Shown in pieces: positions 11,540 to 22,381 of a stretch of DNA of 64,000 nucleotides (within the stretch, counting starts at the first letter, position 1; the number at the start of each line of letters is the position of its first letter). The translations under genes and the position numbers were made by a program. The DNA is taken from positions 372,001 through 436,000 of the forward strand of contig JABMLP010000010.1 of NCBI GenBank assembly GCA_013176395.1, in the 5' to 3' direction. A model generated the notes under the pieces. That model saw nothing but the letters and a program-made list of their open reading frames with translations. It made no database searches and was not told the DNA's origin. The DNA comes from Venturia oleaginea (lineage: Eukaryota; Ascomycota; Dothideomycetes; Venturiales; Venturiaceae).

Positions 11540-12022
11540 TTAAGAGTAAAAGATAGACAGGATGAGCCCATTCCCCATCTCTCCCTCTCTCCCTCTCTCC
11601 CTCTCTCCCCTCTCCCACCCCCTACATCCCCTCCCTACCGAAAACCCCCCCGTCTCCCCAATTAAAGTCACATTAGTACTATTAACAATATTAATAGTAT
11701 GACTCCCATGCACATGCGCCTGCTCATAAAGATGATTATCCGAATTGTAATGATCGTGTTGATCATGATGGTTATCGTCGTGATGTTGATGGCGGTGCGT
11801 TGAATTCGTTTCCGTTTCCGTTTCCATGGTGGTATTGGTGAACACATTGATGTTTGTCGAAGGCGAGTTTTTGTTTTTGTTTTTGTTTCTGTTGGTGGTT
11901 ATGGTTGTGTTTTTGTGCGTGGCTTGTGGAGCGATGCCGATGGGTTTTGGAGAGGTGGGTTTTTGGTGGGGGAGGGCGGTGGTGAGGATGAGGATGATAG
12001 GGAGGAGGACGATGTGTTTCAT
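11540..12022 (-). CDS. putative secreted His/Asn-rich small protein
   Basis: A single 160-codon frame starts with a good signal peptide, MKHIVLLPIILILTTALP. Low-complexity Asn/Thr/Lys-rich sequence follows, then a His/Asp-rich stretch (HRHQHHDDNHHDQHDHYN) that could bind metal ions, then a short hydrophobic part, and finally an Arg/Glu/Gly-rich tail encoded by a simple (CCCTCT)n tract near 11575-11620. The signal peptide and single exon support a real secreted protein, but the tail may be read-through of simple sequence and the true end is uncertain. Third positions are C-rich at the 5' end and G-rich at the 3' end (see findings). I recognise no family. Confidence 0.45.
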   Translation of the reverse strand: MKHIVLLPIILILTTALPHQKPTSPKPIGIAPQATHKNTTITTNRNKNKNKNSPSTNINVFTNTTMETETETNSTHRHQHHDDNHHDQHDHYNSDNHLYEQAHVHGSHTINIVNSTNVTLIGETGGFSVGRGCRGWERGERERGREGEMGNGLILSIFYS

Positions 12023-12570
12023 GGTCTTAATGGTGAGGTTGGTCTGTGGCAGAGTTCGGATAGGGCGAAGAGACAGTATGTTGAAATGGAGAGACTGTAT
12101 CGCCAGCTCCAGAGAGTCACGATGGAGAGATTGATGAGCATAACGAGGGCTACTTTGGTGGTGACTTGCATATCTCCTTATTAACTCGCCAATATTTAAT
12201 CAAATAAGGATCGTTGCTTGTGCCGTTGAATGTGCAGGTATGGGCATCATCGATCTGGAGACACGAATCATGGGATAGTTGCTGAAGCTCCATAGAATGT
12301 GGTTCAGTCTGTTTCCGTCGGATTGGGTACACGAGCCTGGTATCTCAAAGCCGAACTTCCAAGCTCTTCTCATGACCGTATCTCCCCAGGTGTGTGATTG
12401 CGTTAGTGACGATGGATTCGCGAGTAGTAAAAGCCAACAGCCGCAGAATTGATAATATGAGGAATCTGAATCTAGAGAGAAACGATACATCCACAACCAC
12501 GATTATATTAGTGAAATACTGGCATCGCAACGTCCAAACACCCAGAAACCAAATCCCGCTTCTCGACAAT
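12023..12570. other. intergenic
   Basis: Upstream region of the leftward His-rich ORF and downstream region of the NmrA-like gene. It contains only short mirror frames and no recognisable gene. Confidence 0.35.
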
Positions 12571-13443
12571 CTAATAAGTCATCGAAACACACTTCCCAGC
12601 CCACGGATTACCTGGATGTCCTTTCTTAATCACCTCGTCGAAAATCCAAGCCCCAACATCAGATCGCCGAATGGTATATCCAATCGCAGCCGCCGTCCCC
12701 TGCTCACCCGCCGCATTAGGAGCAGCCGGATGTCTCTCCCACCCAGTCTTAACCTGCTCCAATCCCTTCGCAGGACCATCCATGAGCAACGTCGGCCTGC
12801 CAATAACAAAATTCGAGATGGGTGCTTCGGGTCCTGTCTCCGTACTTGCCTCAGCAAGCACTTTCTCCATGACTCTTTTGTCCTTGTGTGCTGAGGCGAG
12901 AACGACGTGGTACAAGGGTGCCAGAGCGTATGGGACATCTCTTGTAGCGCTTAGACCTGTTGTTGATCCAACGTACACGAGTGGTTTCTGTGCTTCTGAT
13001 ATCCTGCCTTCCCGTCTCAGTCGGCGCAAGGCGTTCATGAGGATGGTCATTGCGTCTCCGCAGAGTGTTGGATCGGTGTTGACGATGAAGGGGGGCTTGA
13101 TGGACATCTCGGGGTAAGCGCCTAGTCCTGATATAATTATCGAGGCGGGTTGTTTTCCTTGTGGTGCCACTGTCTCTTTGACTACGTCAATGTCTTTCGC
13201 GCCTCCTTGAATGATCTGGAGTTGGGCGTCGAGGGTGGCAGATGGGATGTTGTATTGAGTTTCCATGAGATCTCGGAGCTTGGCTGGAGTTCTAGCAACT
13301 GTATAAGGTGTTAAAGAAAGCTCGAGGGACGATCTTAGGTACGTACGAGCTGTAGCAAAGTAGCCGTCTTTGAGCACCATAGCCAAAGCGCTGGCCGTTG
13401 TTCCGCCAGTTGCACCGAAGAAAGCAAGAGTAGAGGAAGTCAT
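12571..13443 (-). CDS. NmrA/SDR-like NAD(P)-binding protein
   Basis: Rossmann-fold protein. The N-terminus AFFGATGGTTASALAMVL carries the GxxGGxxx dinucleotide-binding loop directly after the first beta strand. A 48-nt intron at 13299-13346 (GTACGT donor, TACAG acceptor) is in phase and contains no stop, so it is easily missed. Removing it gives 274 codons with the expected TALARTPAKL junction. Later segments include IIISGLGAYPE and PLVYVGSTTGLS. The family covers atypical short-chain dehydrogenases and NAD(P) sensors such as NmrA. No catalytic YxxxK is obvious, so a sensor or isomerase-like role is as likely as an oxidoreductase. Confidence 0.75.
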   Translation of the reverse strand: MTSSTLAFFGATGGTTASALAMVLKDGYFATARTYLRSSLELSLTPYTVARTPAKLRDLMETQYNIPSATLDAQLQIIQGGAKDIDVVKETVAPQGKQPASIIISGLGAYPEMSIKPPFIVNTDPTLCGDAMTILMNALRRLRREGRISEAQKPLVYVGSTTGLSATRDVPYALAPLYHVVLASAHKDKRVMEKVLAEASTETGPEAPISNFVIGRPTLLMDGPAKGLEQVKTGWERHPAAPNAAGEQGTAAAIGYTIRRSDVGAWIFDEVIKKGHPGNPWAGKCVSMTY

Positions 13444-14390
13444 CGTATTATTCCTCCGAATAATCTATCTGTATGATGTACCGAAAGCGATCCGTAAAGC
13501 TGGATATAGCTAACAGCTGTTCCTGGTGGTTTGACCGAGTTCGAATACGAAGGTAGCGTCAAGGTCTCGAAGAGTAGACGAGATCTGATAGGTATACAAC
13601 AAAGGTCGATGCAGCTATTCGTCACCGCTTATGGTGGGCTGATGGCAAAGAGGAGTACAATGTGAATGTCCTCTCAACCCGGCGACTCTGGATCCTTTAT
13701 TACCTCTTCGCGGCATCATGACGGTGTCCATAGTTCCTACGAGACTAACGGTATGCTCTCCAGAGGCAACAACAAATTTGCCCGACTCCGAGAAAGTCGC
13801 GATGTTGTGAGGACAGGGCGGAGAGTTTATGGTCAAGAAAGACTGTCAATCGGATGAATTATCTATCCGGGCGCGAGAAAATACCGAGATCAGCTGAAGA
13901 AGTTCAAGCGTCTTGGAGCTCCATAAGCCCCACCTTTCAAGTCAGCCTCTGAAGCTTGGTAGAACAATGCTTAATTCGTCTTCAGATTTGAATAGTGTGC
14001 CTACAAAGCATCGATATTCTCTTGAAAATGGATGAACCGGCGGCTTTGCGGCTACTGCGGTCTGATGAATAATAAATAACGCTACGAAGATCTAGCCGCT
14101 AGACGTTTATTATCCATCAGACCACTGTAGGACACAACCATATCAGGGTCCCACGTTTACCAGTCCCTGGACCCTGTTTCCCTATCTGTATATAGTACAT
14201 CAAGCGATAACCAGACCGAAACGCGTAAGTCACTTTACGAAGTGCCAACACACATAAAAGGTCAAGACTTGATCATCATTGTCAGACCACTTTCATCAGG
14301 CATTAGATGCGTTAGTTAGATCTCCCAACACATCAATCGCTATGTACACTATTTTCATGGCAACTTGGCATCCACATGCGTACATCCCCA
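13444..14390. other. intergenic between the NmrA-like gene and the transporter
   Basis: No gene is supported. The stretch holds the promoter of the leftward NmrA-like gene and the 3' side of the leftward transporter. It contains the 79-bp inverted repeat listed separately. Confidence 0.4.
14052..14130. repeat. 79-bp imperfect inverted repeat
   Basis: The arms 14052-14077 and 14105-14130 match at 22 of 26 positions as inverted copies (core GGTCTGATGRATAATAAA), around a 27-nt centre. It could be a MITE remnant or a hairpin in the 3' region of the transporter. No clear target-site duplication was seen. Confidence 0.55.
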
Positions 14391-16198
14391 TCAAACAACC
14401 TGCTGGGTACGAGTCTCGCCCTTCTCATCAATCTCCGAGGACCCGGTGCGATCAATCAATGTTGGCTCAGGGTGGATTGCTTGCTCAATGGCATCGTGAC
14501 CAACCGCTTCTACCATATCGTTGTCGTCAGCTATCCCGAAGTTCTTGCCCAGATACTCGGGGCCAATGAATGTCAGAAGAATGACATAGGCGTAGACAGC
14601 TCCCATGAAGATGCAAATCACTTTGCCGTACTCGTACCGCTTCGTCTTGCCTTTGGGAGGAAGAGGGAATTGTTCACCGATCGTAGCTTCTATGGTGCTG
14701 GACGCAGAACTGACGAGGTTGCCAAGCTGGTAGGAGGTTCCTACAACGAAGGTTCGGAAACTTCCTGGACTGTGACAGGGTCAGCACATGCTTCCAAGTC
14801 GAGGTGGAGTATTCGAATTGCTCACCTTAGCTCCATCAAATGGATTGGGATAACTCCCCATGCTCCCTGTACACAGAATTGTTCGAAGAACGCTGCTGCA
14901 ATGACGCCTTTGTTGCCGGTAAAGCTATAAGGATATATCAAAGCACCTCCGAGAATGGAAATGACGATGATACTGAAACGGCGACCGAAGATCTGAGAGC
15001 TGTAACCAATGATGGTTCCTCCAGTCATGGCACCCAGGTTGGCAACAACCTGAGTCACAGTCACGGCATTAGGGCTGAAGTTGTATTGGTTTTTCAGCAT
15101 GGTTGGGTAGAGATCCTGAGATCCATGAGACCATACGGATGTCAGTTGTTTTTGCGCACTGTGAAAGAATATCCTTTCTTACCATGAAGTTGAAACCAGC
15201 CATGAGCAAGACGAGATAGGTCAAAAGAATCCAATGTCTCTTCAGAGCGACCTTTCCTTCTTTGATAAAGGTTGAACCAATGCTCGGGCTGTTTGCGCGA
15301 ACCTTCTGGCGCTCGATGAAAGACTTAGTCTCGGGCAGCATCATGCGGAAAGCGATAATCAGCACCGGAGGGCAAGCGCCGAACCAAAAGAGCTGACAGC
15401 GTTAAAATCTTGATACCACGAGATTGAATAATATCAACATACTGGTCTCCATCGATGTGGTGTTGTGTTCACCAACGCTCGGGCAAAGGCTGTTGCTAGC
15501 AAGTACCCGAAAGCATAGCCTTGCTGGAGCATTCCAGAAAGGATGCCTCTTGCTGCAGGTGGGCAATCTTCCAAAGCGGTGGCTGATGATAATTAGCGTA
15601 TACTTGTAGTTGATCCAGAGTGCTCCTTACCAGCTGCATTACCATATAAACCACCCATGGCGATTCCGAACAAAGCACGACATGCCAAAAATTGGTTGTA
15701 AGTTTTTGCAAAACCGGTTCCTAGTTCGAGCACAATGAAGAGAAGGTTGTTGACTACAAAAGGCCACTGTAATGCTGTTAGTGAAGTTGGATTGAATTGG
15801 TAAAATCTGTGGCTTGCCTTTCGTCCCCATCGGTCAGCCGCCAGACCGAAGATGATGGAACCAACAGATCGCAGCATGAGAACCAATGTGATGCCCCATG
15901 TAATATCCTTGGTCGTCTTTCCAAACTCTTCGGCCAAATCTTCTACTGTCAGGGAAACAGTGAAGAAGTCGAAAGCGTCCCACGACCAGGCGAAGAAAGC
16001 AACAAGGAAGAACATCCATTGCTGGGTGTTGAGCAGAGCGAGAAGCTTGAAAGGGTTTGGAGCTCTGTTCATGGGAGGCTTGAGGGTCGGGATTCGCGTC
16101 GCGATGTATCGTCCGACACTCATGTCCTCTTCCTCTTCATGATGAGGTACTTGAGATCCCAGCGGCTCCGCGGTGTGCTTTTCTGAGGTGGCCATCAT
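14391..16198 (-). CDS. JEN1: Jen1-like carboxylic acid transporter (MFS)
   Basis: Plasma-membrane lactate/pyruvate-type proton symporter of the major facilitator superfamily. Six exons fit: 15818-16198, 15631-15766, 15443-15582, 15183-15392, 14826-15130 and 14391-14769, for 516 residues, normal for the family. The MFS loop motif is present (LAADRWGRK). The Jen1 signature NxxSHxSQDxxxT is encoded but split by an intron after NFM, and the expected acceptor AG just before SHGSQ reads GG. The nearest AG would remove SHGSQ. The first intron (15767-15817) starts with GC, not GT. About a dozen hydrophobic segments are seen. The start is the first of two adjacent ATGs. In yeast the gene is glucose-repressed. 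Confidence 0.88.
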
Positions 16199-17399
16199 GA
16201 AGAGTTGCACAACCTACTTGCGCCGCAAGTTGGAGGGGGCATCAGCCTGACCTTATATCACCCGGGTTATGATCGTCGTACGGGATCACATTGTGCTTGG
16301 AGCGTTGGTCACATTTTGCCTCGTGCTCTCTGCATCCCATTAGAAGGGGAAAATGTAACGCTACCTGGTAGCTCACAGCGGGGTCGAGGCGATTATCTGG
16401 GGATCGAGTTATCGACAATTGGCTCGACACAAGCATCATGCCGGGCCCGTTTAAGCGTTGCGGCCATTTGGCCAAGGACACGCTTACTACTCCTAATGCA
16501 AAGCCAGTATGCCGAATGAAGGCTAGTTAATCGACTTTGATAGAGAGTCTTGGATGACTCTGTTGCCATGCGCCAATGATCCTCAGCTAATTCGCGACTT
16601 ATTGCTCGCCGCGATTCATACTCATCCTATTCCGTGTACAAGGTCCACGCGCTCTTATTTTCGGCCCTAGGGCCATAGCGAGGACCGCCGCTGAGGCTCC
16701 AGATCTATCCGCGTTTCTAACATGGCGGGCTTTCAAGAGTCGAGACTCGTTACGAGTACTACGTGCACTTCCCCGAGGGCGGCGGGATTACCCCCTAAAA
16801 TGCGATGGTGGATGGAAGCGTGAGGGGTATACTCGTAGTCTCGTACCCTGCATGGTGGATAGAAGCTGGGAGCTGGGGGCTGGGGTAGAAGCGTAAGCCG
16901 GCAAAAGCTTGCGAACCTTGGGAGGGGGAGAGGGGTCGTGATTGGGACTAAATCCGGTATCTGCTGCCAATGATTCGCCAAGAATACAAGAGAAGCTTGA
17001 CTCCGTCAGCGGCACCTCCACCTTGTGGATGTGGGTACGTACTACTTTAGTATAGTAGCTTGTGGAGAAGCCTACTATGTACGACTAAGTGCTGGTGCAT
17101 TTTTCGCTGCAACGACACCACTGCAATCATCACGCACCTCAGCAGCTACTGGGTGGGCCATACTGGTACTGGTGATTAGGAGAGAAAAAGCACAGTGGGA
17201 CACCTGATCTCATCCTCATCCACATCGGCCTTCCGTCCGTCCGGGACGGACATGGTGGATTCCTTCATCAATTCTGTTCTCTTCTATGAGCCTCATGCTC
17301 ATAATCTGTGATTGGACAGCGCGCTTGCTAAAACAAGCTCTTAGAAATATAATAGTAGAACGGGCTTGACGACTGCCAACACAATCCTAAACAATCCAC
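16199..17399. other. intergenic, 1.2 kb upstream of the transporter
   Basis: No gene is supported on either strand. It contains the promoter of the leftward transporter and the eroded downstream side of the aminotransferase pseudogene. A near-palindrome, TCCGTCCGGGACGGA, lies near 17235. Confidence 0.4.
16378..16402. promoter_or_regulatory. pair of possible CreA-type sites
   Basis: Two hexamers matching SYGGRG (GCGGGG at 16378-16383 and CTGGGG at 16397-16402) lie about 180-200 bp upstream of the transporter start. Paired sites of this kind bind the carbon repressor CreA, which would suit a Jen1-type gene. The motif is short and occurs often by chance. Confidence 0.25.
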
Positions 17400-18625
17400 G
17401 AATCTACCTTGGCGGCGGAGCGGGCTAGGGAGTGGCAATGTTCGCGGATGGCTGTCTCGCCGCCGAGCTTTTCGCGGTATTCCAAGGCTGTGGGGATACA
17501 GAGGTAGGGTGCGTTGTCGATGGTTCCTACGAACTCGAAATTCGTTATGTAGGCTGATTTTGAGCTTGGTGGGAGGGGATTTTTGAAAGCCCCTTCTGGT
17601 CTGCTTGCATAATCTTGGTCAGTAATGTCCTCTCTATGAGTATATTGTTGAGGCTGATATGGGATCGTACTTACGAAGGGAGTGGTGTAAAACCATGAGA
17701 GGTGGGAAGGGTTGAACGGATTAGATGCTGGTTTCTAACCGGCACATAGAAAACAGCACAGCCTCGTGGGACAGACAGCCACCTACTCCCGCATTAGCAC
17801 ATTGCCACTCTTTATAAATAGACGGCGGGTAAGACCAACTTATGACAATTGGAAACAAAGAAATCGCAATCAACTTTCCCAAGATCAAGCTTAATATGGC
17901 CAATGCCATGTGCTCCGTCAACACAGCTCAATACTCCAAGTTCTTTGCAAGAAGCAGTCAATTACTCAAACGGCACTCTCACACCTGGCATACTGACGAC
18001 AGTGTCAAAAATAGCGACCTTGACATTATTACCAGCCTCCTGCTCTTCCTTCACAACACGTCTGAACTCTCCAACAGGCCAGTCGTCAGACACTGGATAC
18101 GTATACTCAATCTTAACAGCCTCTGCGGGTGTCGTCTCGGTGATGTAAGAAACTGTCTTCCCACACGCACCGTAAATCGTCGCAAAATACACAATCTTGT
18201 CCTTAGGCTTGAAGGTAAGATTGCGCATCACCGTATTGATGCCTATCGTAGCATTAGGCACAAAGGTGATCGTTTCCACAGATACATATAGAAATTTGGC
18301 CATGGCGGCTCGAGATTTGTCCAGAGCTTTGGGATAATCGTAGCGGATGAATTGATCGGGGCGGGCTTCAGCTTCGTCCTGGAATGATCTGAACGCATCA
18401 CGAACGACGCTTGATAGGTTCCAAAAGAGCCTGAATGCTGTTAGTTAGGTCTCTGGTAAAGAGCTCGTGATGAAAGCTTAAAATACCTTGATTGAGATTA
18501 CGATGTTCCTTGTCGAAAAGGAAATCTTTTTTGAGCGCACGGCCGAAGGGTACAGCCTTGTCAGGTGAGCTGACCAATCCCTCTAATGGATGGCGTTTGT
18601 GAATTGCGAGTTTGGCTGTCTCCAT
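17400..18625 (-). pseudogene. class V aminotransferase (isopenicillin N epimerase-like) pseudogene
   Basis: PLP enzyme of the fungal IPN-epimerase-like family. From ATG 18625 the text gives FLFDKEHRNLNQ, an intron, then GSFGTY. One base is missing near 18411-18413, after which the frame resumes as RDAFRSFQDEAEARPDQF and ETITFVPNATIGINTVMRNL. An in-frame TAA at 17962-17964 replaces a Gln codon in [18 protein letters not shown]. Downstream sequence still encodes [10 protein letters not shown], the PLP lysine in SNCHKW (split by an intron), and NFEFVGTIDNAPYLCIPTALEY. Similarity fades at about 17400, so the last 100-150 residues are lost. Three independent lesions make it a pseudogene. Confidence 0.82.
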
Positions 18626-19594
18626 GGTGCTTCCAGAACGAATTGGCAAATTGTGTGTGCTGGTTGTGGATATGTTGAAGTGATTTAATTATAATATAAA
18701 CCAAAGCGTATTAAAAGAATTAAAGGGTAATCCACTCATTGACTCATCATTATACTCGTACACGTATCGACGTTGAGATGGTATGAGAGGAGAAGAGAAG
18801 CAGGCTTCGATTGTAGGGCGTGTCTAGGGTCCAGACTTCAAAGAGTCCTAAGCCGATAGAAAGCGCTGCTGCTGTATAATGTCGGTGTTTCGCTGGGGCC
18901 CGAACTCAACTCGAAATATTCTTGTTCTTCCAAATGACGTTGAGACGTGGCGCATTGCTGATCTTGTTTGTCGAATTTCAGACCTCTAGTACGCTGCCCA
19001 GTGCTCAACGTTACGTTCTTACCAAACGTTCCAAGCAACAAATGGATTGAATAAACATCACAGATGATTCAGTTCCTAACTCGTGAAAAGGCGATGAGAG
19101 ATTGATAATGTGGAGAGAACTATATGGAGCGCTCGATTTGAGACTATAGACTTCGCTGAGAAGGAATTTTACTTGCTATAGATTCGACCGCTCTCGAATT
19201 TTTGCGATTGGGCTGTAAGACCATCAGTGGAAGGTGAACGAGTGGCTTCTTACATGAGTCTATTGTGGCTGTGGGAAAAATCCTACCAAGTCAAGGATTT
19301 CTTCCTCCAAGAGCTCAGTCGTGGCTCAGATAACGACAGGAACACATTCGTGAGAGGGACTACCGGATTGATGAGTGAAACGTTACATTCATCATGTGTG
19401 CCAATGGCTTCTGTATCTTTCACCATATCGTTCCTCGATCCATAGCCTACAAGAACTGACGAAATATAATGCCAGGCCAACTATATGCATACCACCTCGA
19501 GGATGGCATAGGAAGTTGCAATATCCTTGGCGGCAGCGGAAATAACGAACAGCGAAACAAAATTGCAAGTGGGTATATACACTTCATTGACCCA
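18626..19594. other. intergenic, nearly 1 kb
   Basis: Apart from the AT-rich stretch 18655-18740, likely the old promoter of the aminotransferase, I see nothing here. Open frames at 18838-19041 and 19227-19480 have no recognisable content. Confidence 0.35.
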
Positions 19595-20838
19595 TTACAT
19601 CCTCATCTGCGTCTCCTCCTTTTGCGCTCGTATTGCTCTTCTATACTGATCTCTATACTGCATCCTTCCAAGGGTGCCCAAGCCAACTGCTGTGAAGAAG
19701 AAGAACATCCATGTGCATGTGACGATGAGACCCACAGGAAATACACCAAGTGACAGACCAGGGATGACAAATGGTGTTGGAAAGCCTGCCGCTGCGGCTG
19801 CCAACTGTTCTTGAGGGTTTCCGATAAGAGCTTTTGGGTCGGTGACATTTCCTGCCGCCTTGGAGAAAACTCCGGTCACGAAGGACGACTCTGTAGAGGA
19901 GAGGGATGTGTTGACGACAAGTTTCGTTTCTGGGTTCTTTGCAGAGATTGCGATTTGGGGTATGAGGAGCGGTTGAAAGGTTGAGCTATAACGTACGTAA
20001 GACATTGCGGCGCAAGATATAAGAGTTCGATCACTTACAGATTCATACCTGGCACCAGGAGTGCCTTGTTGACGATACCGATGTATTTTCTGACTGCGAC
20101 CTCTGATGGCATCATGATCCCCTGAGGCATTGCACCTGAAGGGGGCATCGCTGTTGTACCGGTAGGCGTTGCAACGTTATTGTCCGCCTGCACCTGCCTT
20201 TCTACCATTTCAATCAAATCACGCTTGACAGGTAGTGCTCCGTTCGACGTCTGGATGGTTGCGCCTTGATATTGGAGGGTGACCATCATCATGGCTGGCG
20301 TGACACCCACAAACTCCCCTGATGGCATGGAGACGTTGTAAATGCGCAATTCCGCCTCAAAGGTACCCTTAGCTTCGTCGAGGTATGGCACATTGTAGCA
20401 GACGGCCAGGCCAGCAGGGTTCGAAGACTTTCCTCTCAGGTTCATGACAGAGGTCATACATGCTTGTTCAGCCTGTGCGTTCCATTTCGTCGGGTCCACA
20501 TTCACGACGTTGGCAGACTGTTGCGGAGCTGCCACAATCGCGGTGCCAGTCGGTGCGGCGACGAAGGTATTTGTTGCGCCTGGAATTGGGGTTATCTGCA
20601 CACCGGCAGCGAGAGTGAATCCTGGAGGCACCACCACTATCGGCCATACACCATTCTGAGCCCCAAACACATCATTCCTCTTCTCCCTCTGATGAAGCAC
20701 ACTATCGGCATCCCTTCTCATACGGTCGTGGAAAACTGCATGTCGTCTGTTGAGGTCGTGGCCCACTTGGAATGATGTCGCCTCGCAAAGTCTTCCTGAG
20801 ATTAGGAGACCGCTGTAAATGGCGGCCTCAAGCCGCAT
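19595..20838 (-). CDS. conserved fungal membrane protein with one C-terminal TM segment
   Basis: Two exons, 20039-20838 and 19595-19985, join in phase through a 53-nt intron for 396 residues. The start ATG at 20838 precedes a weak signal-like segment (AAIYSGLLISG). The middle is rich in Ala, Thr, Pro and Val. Near the end a single strong hydrophobic segment, GVFPVGLIVTCTWMFFFFTA, is followed by a basic tail, RDQYRRAIRAQ. This suggests a type I membrane protein with a large extracytoplasmic domain and a short cytosolic tail. I do not recognise a named domain, and no function is assigned. The following 400 bases are probably its 5' leader. Confidence 0.6.
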
Positions 20839-22299
20839 GTCGATATTGCTGGTCAAGATTTGTGGGGTCCTGGAATGAGGATCTACCTTCGTTCTTGGTT
20901 ATCGTCCAGCGAAATCGACGATAGTCTAAAAAACGAACGAAGGAACATGAAGCTGCGCAGCAGCACTGTGGTGACGATAGCAAAGGAGTGACAAAGAGGA
21001 AATGACCAGCAAGAACAGAGACAGAAACGGACAAGAGAATTGAAGAGGGAGGCCAAGCATCAAGTCCTTGGAAAGCGCCTGTGAGCAAACAACCACCCCT
21101 TCGCGTTGCATTTCGGCTACAGAAGGTGATGACCTCTTCCAAAAGGAGAGTCTGACTGAATCGGACAGTCCAACCAAGGCACGTTGGACGCCGGGTCGAT
21201 GAGGTGCATTGAACACTGTGATACGAAGCATGCTAGAGGTCAGTATCAGCCGCATAAGTCCATCATGTTATGAGCTTGCGCACGCCACGACAGGATGGGA
21301 ATAGCCGGCACCGAGAAACAGTGAGTCCAGCTGCAGTCCACGGCGAGGTCAGGCGGTCTTCGAAGCAGAGTTTGGTGTTTTCAAGGGGATGGTGAAGCGC
21401 CCTCCTCATTGGACATTGGGTGGATCCCTTGCAAGCGTCTGTTTCAGCTCGGCCCTGATACAGACCATTCCTAACCAACACATGTGGAAGAATGATGAAC
21501 CTTCGTTTTTCCACTCGCAGCCGCTTCTCGACTGTGCCTGACGCTGTGGGCTGCTACCTTTCCGTGAGAGGCTTGATATTGCTGTCCTGCATACAAACAC
21601 CTATTCATAGAGTCTCCGCAACGTTCAAATAAAACTTCAAGTCCTAATCCTGCAATCAAGCAAGGCTATTGTGATAAGATTTTGTTAGAGATGCCTCTGC
21701 TTCCCGTTTCTTTTCCCCCCGATAATCGACACCGTACTCCTTATCCTACGATGGCTTATATAAGTCCCCGTGTTTCGGCCTCCTTTCATCAGCACTACGA
21801 CTTTGTCTCCACATGTAGATTTTACCCTGCCAGCTTCATTGCCGTTAAAGTTGTCCATCGGAGGTTCCGCGTACCAGGTTTGGACGTTGACGATCACGGA
21901 ATCTAACATCGAAGCTCAAAACAGCGCGCCTCGAAATGGTTCCGACATCATAGCAGCATAGCTACTGTACGCGCTGAGCTTGGGCGCGTCACGCTTGTGC
22001 AAATTCTCAGCAACGGACCTTGAGCTCCACTCCTCACCTTTTGAAACAGCCAGCATTTATGGTCGGATGTCATCGGTTGTTTTCCGTCGTTGTAGAGAAA
22101 GGCGTTGGAGCGAACAGTTGCAGACATCGTAGCAGGCTTCAAAGCTTTCAAAGCATATACTCCATCATCCAATGCTTGTCAAAATACTTCGATTTACTTC
22201 TCCTTCGCCGTCCATTTCTAACTTGTTTGCAAGCCAAGAGAAAAAAGAAAAAATATCACCTCCTCAACGTTTTTTCCAGCCAAAAAATGTCAAAAAGAC
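20839..22299. other. 1.4 kb intergenic stretch upstream of the membrane protein
   Basis: Many 60-110 codon frames overlap on both strands and none has a recognisable domain. The region probably holds the 5' leader and promoter of the leftward membrane-protein gene. An A-rich run lies near 22236-22256, and the tRNA terminator T-run is at its right edge. Confidence 0.35.
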
Positions 22300-22381
22300 T
22301 GGAGAAGCAGGTGATCGAAACCTGGGCCTCCCGCACATCGCTTGATGCAAAGCGGGCGCTCTACCACTGAGCCACATCCCC
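22300..22381 (-). tRNA. tRNA-Ala(TGC) with a 10-nt intron
   Basis: Read on the minus strand, the acceptor stem GGGGATG pairs with CTTCTCC, with one mismatch and a G3-U70 wobble, the alanine identity element. The D-arm has GCTCAGTGGTAGAGC. The anticodon loop TTTGCAT is split after position 37 by 10 nt (TCAAGCGATG), closed by CCCGC/GCGGG. The T-arm is CAGGT-TTCGATC-ACCTG and the discriminator base is A. A T-run follows directly on the minus strand, fitting Pol III termination. The CCA end is not encoded, as expected. Confidence 0.93.

Noticed and set aside
12394..12894. 166-codon plus-strand ORF overlapping the NmrA-like gene
   Set aside because: Overlaps the coding 3' end on the other strand and has no recognisable domain.
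17230..17250. Near-palindrome as a binuclear-cluster regulator site
   Set aside because: One imperfect short palindrome in 1.2 kb is expected by chance, and no regulator gene lies nearby.
21262..21659. Cluster of short minus-strand frames that could be exons of a small gene
   Set aside because: No splice pair joined them into a longer protein and no domain was found.
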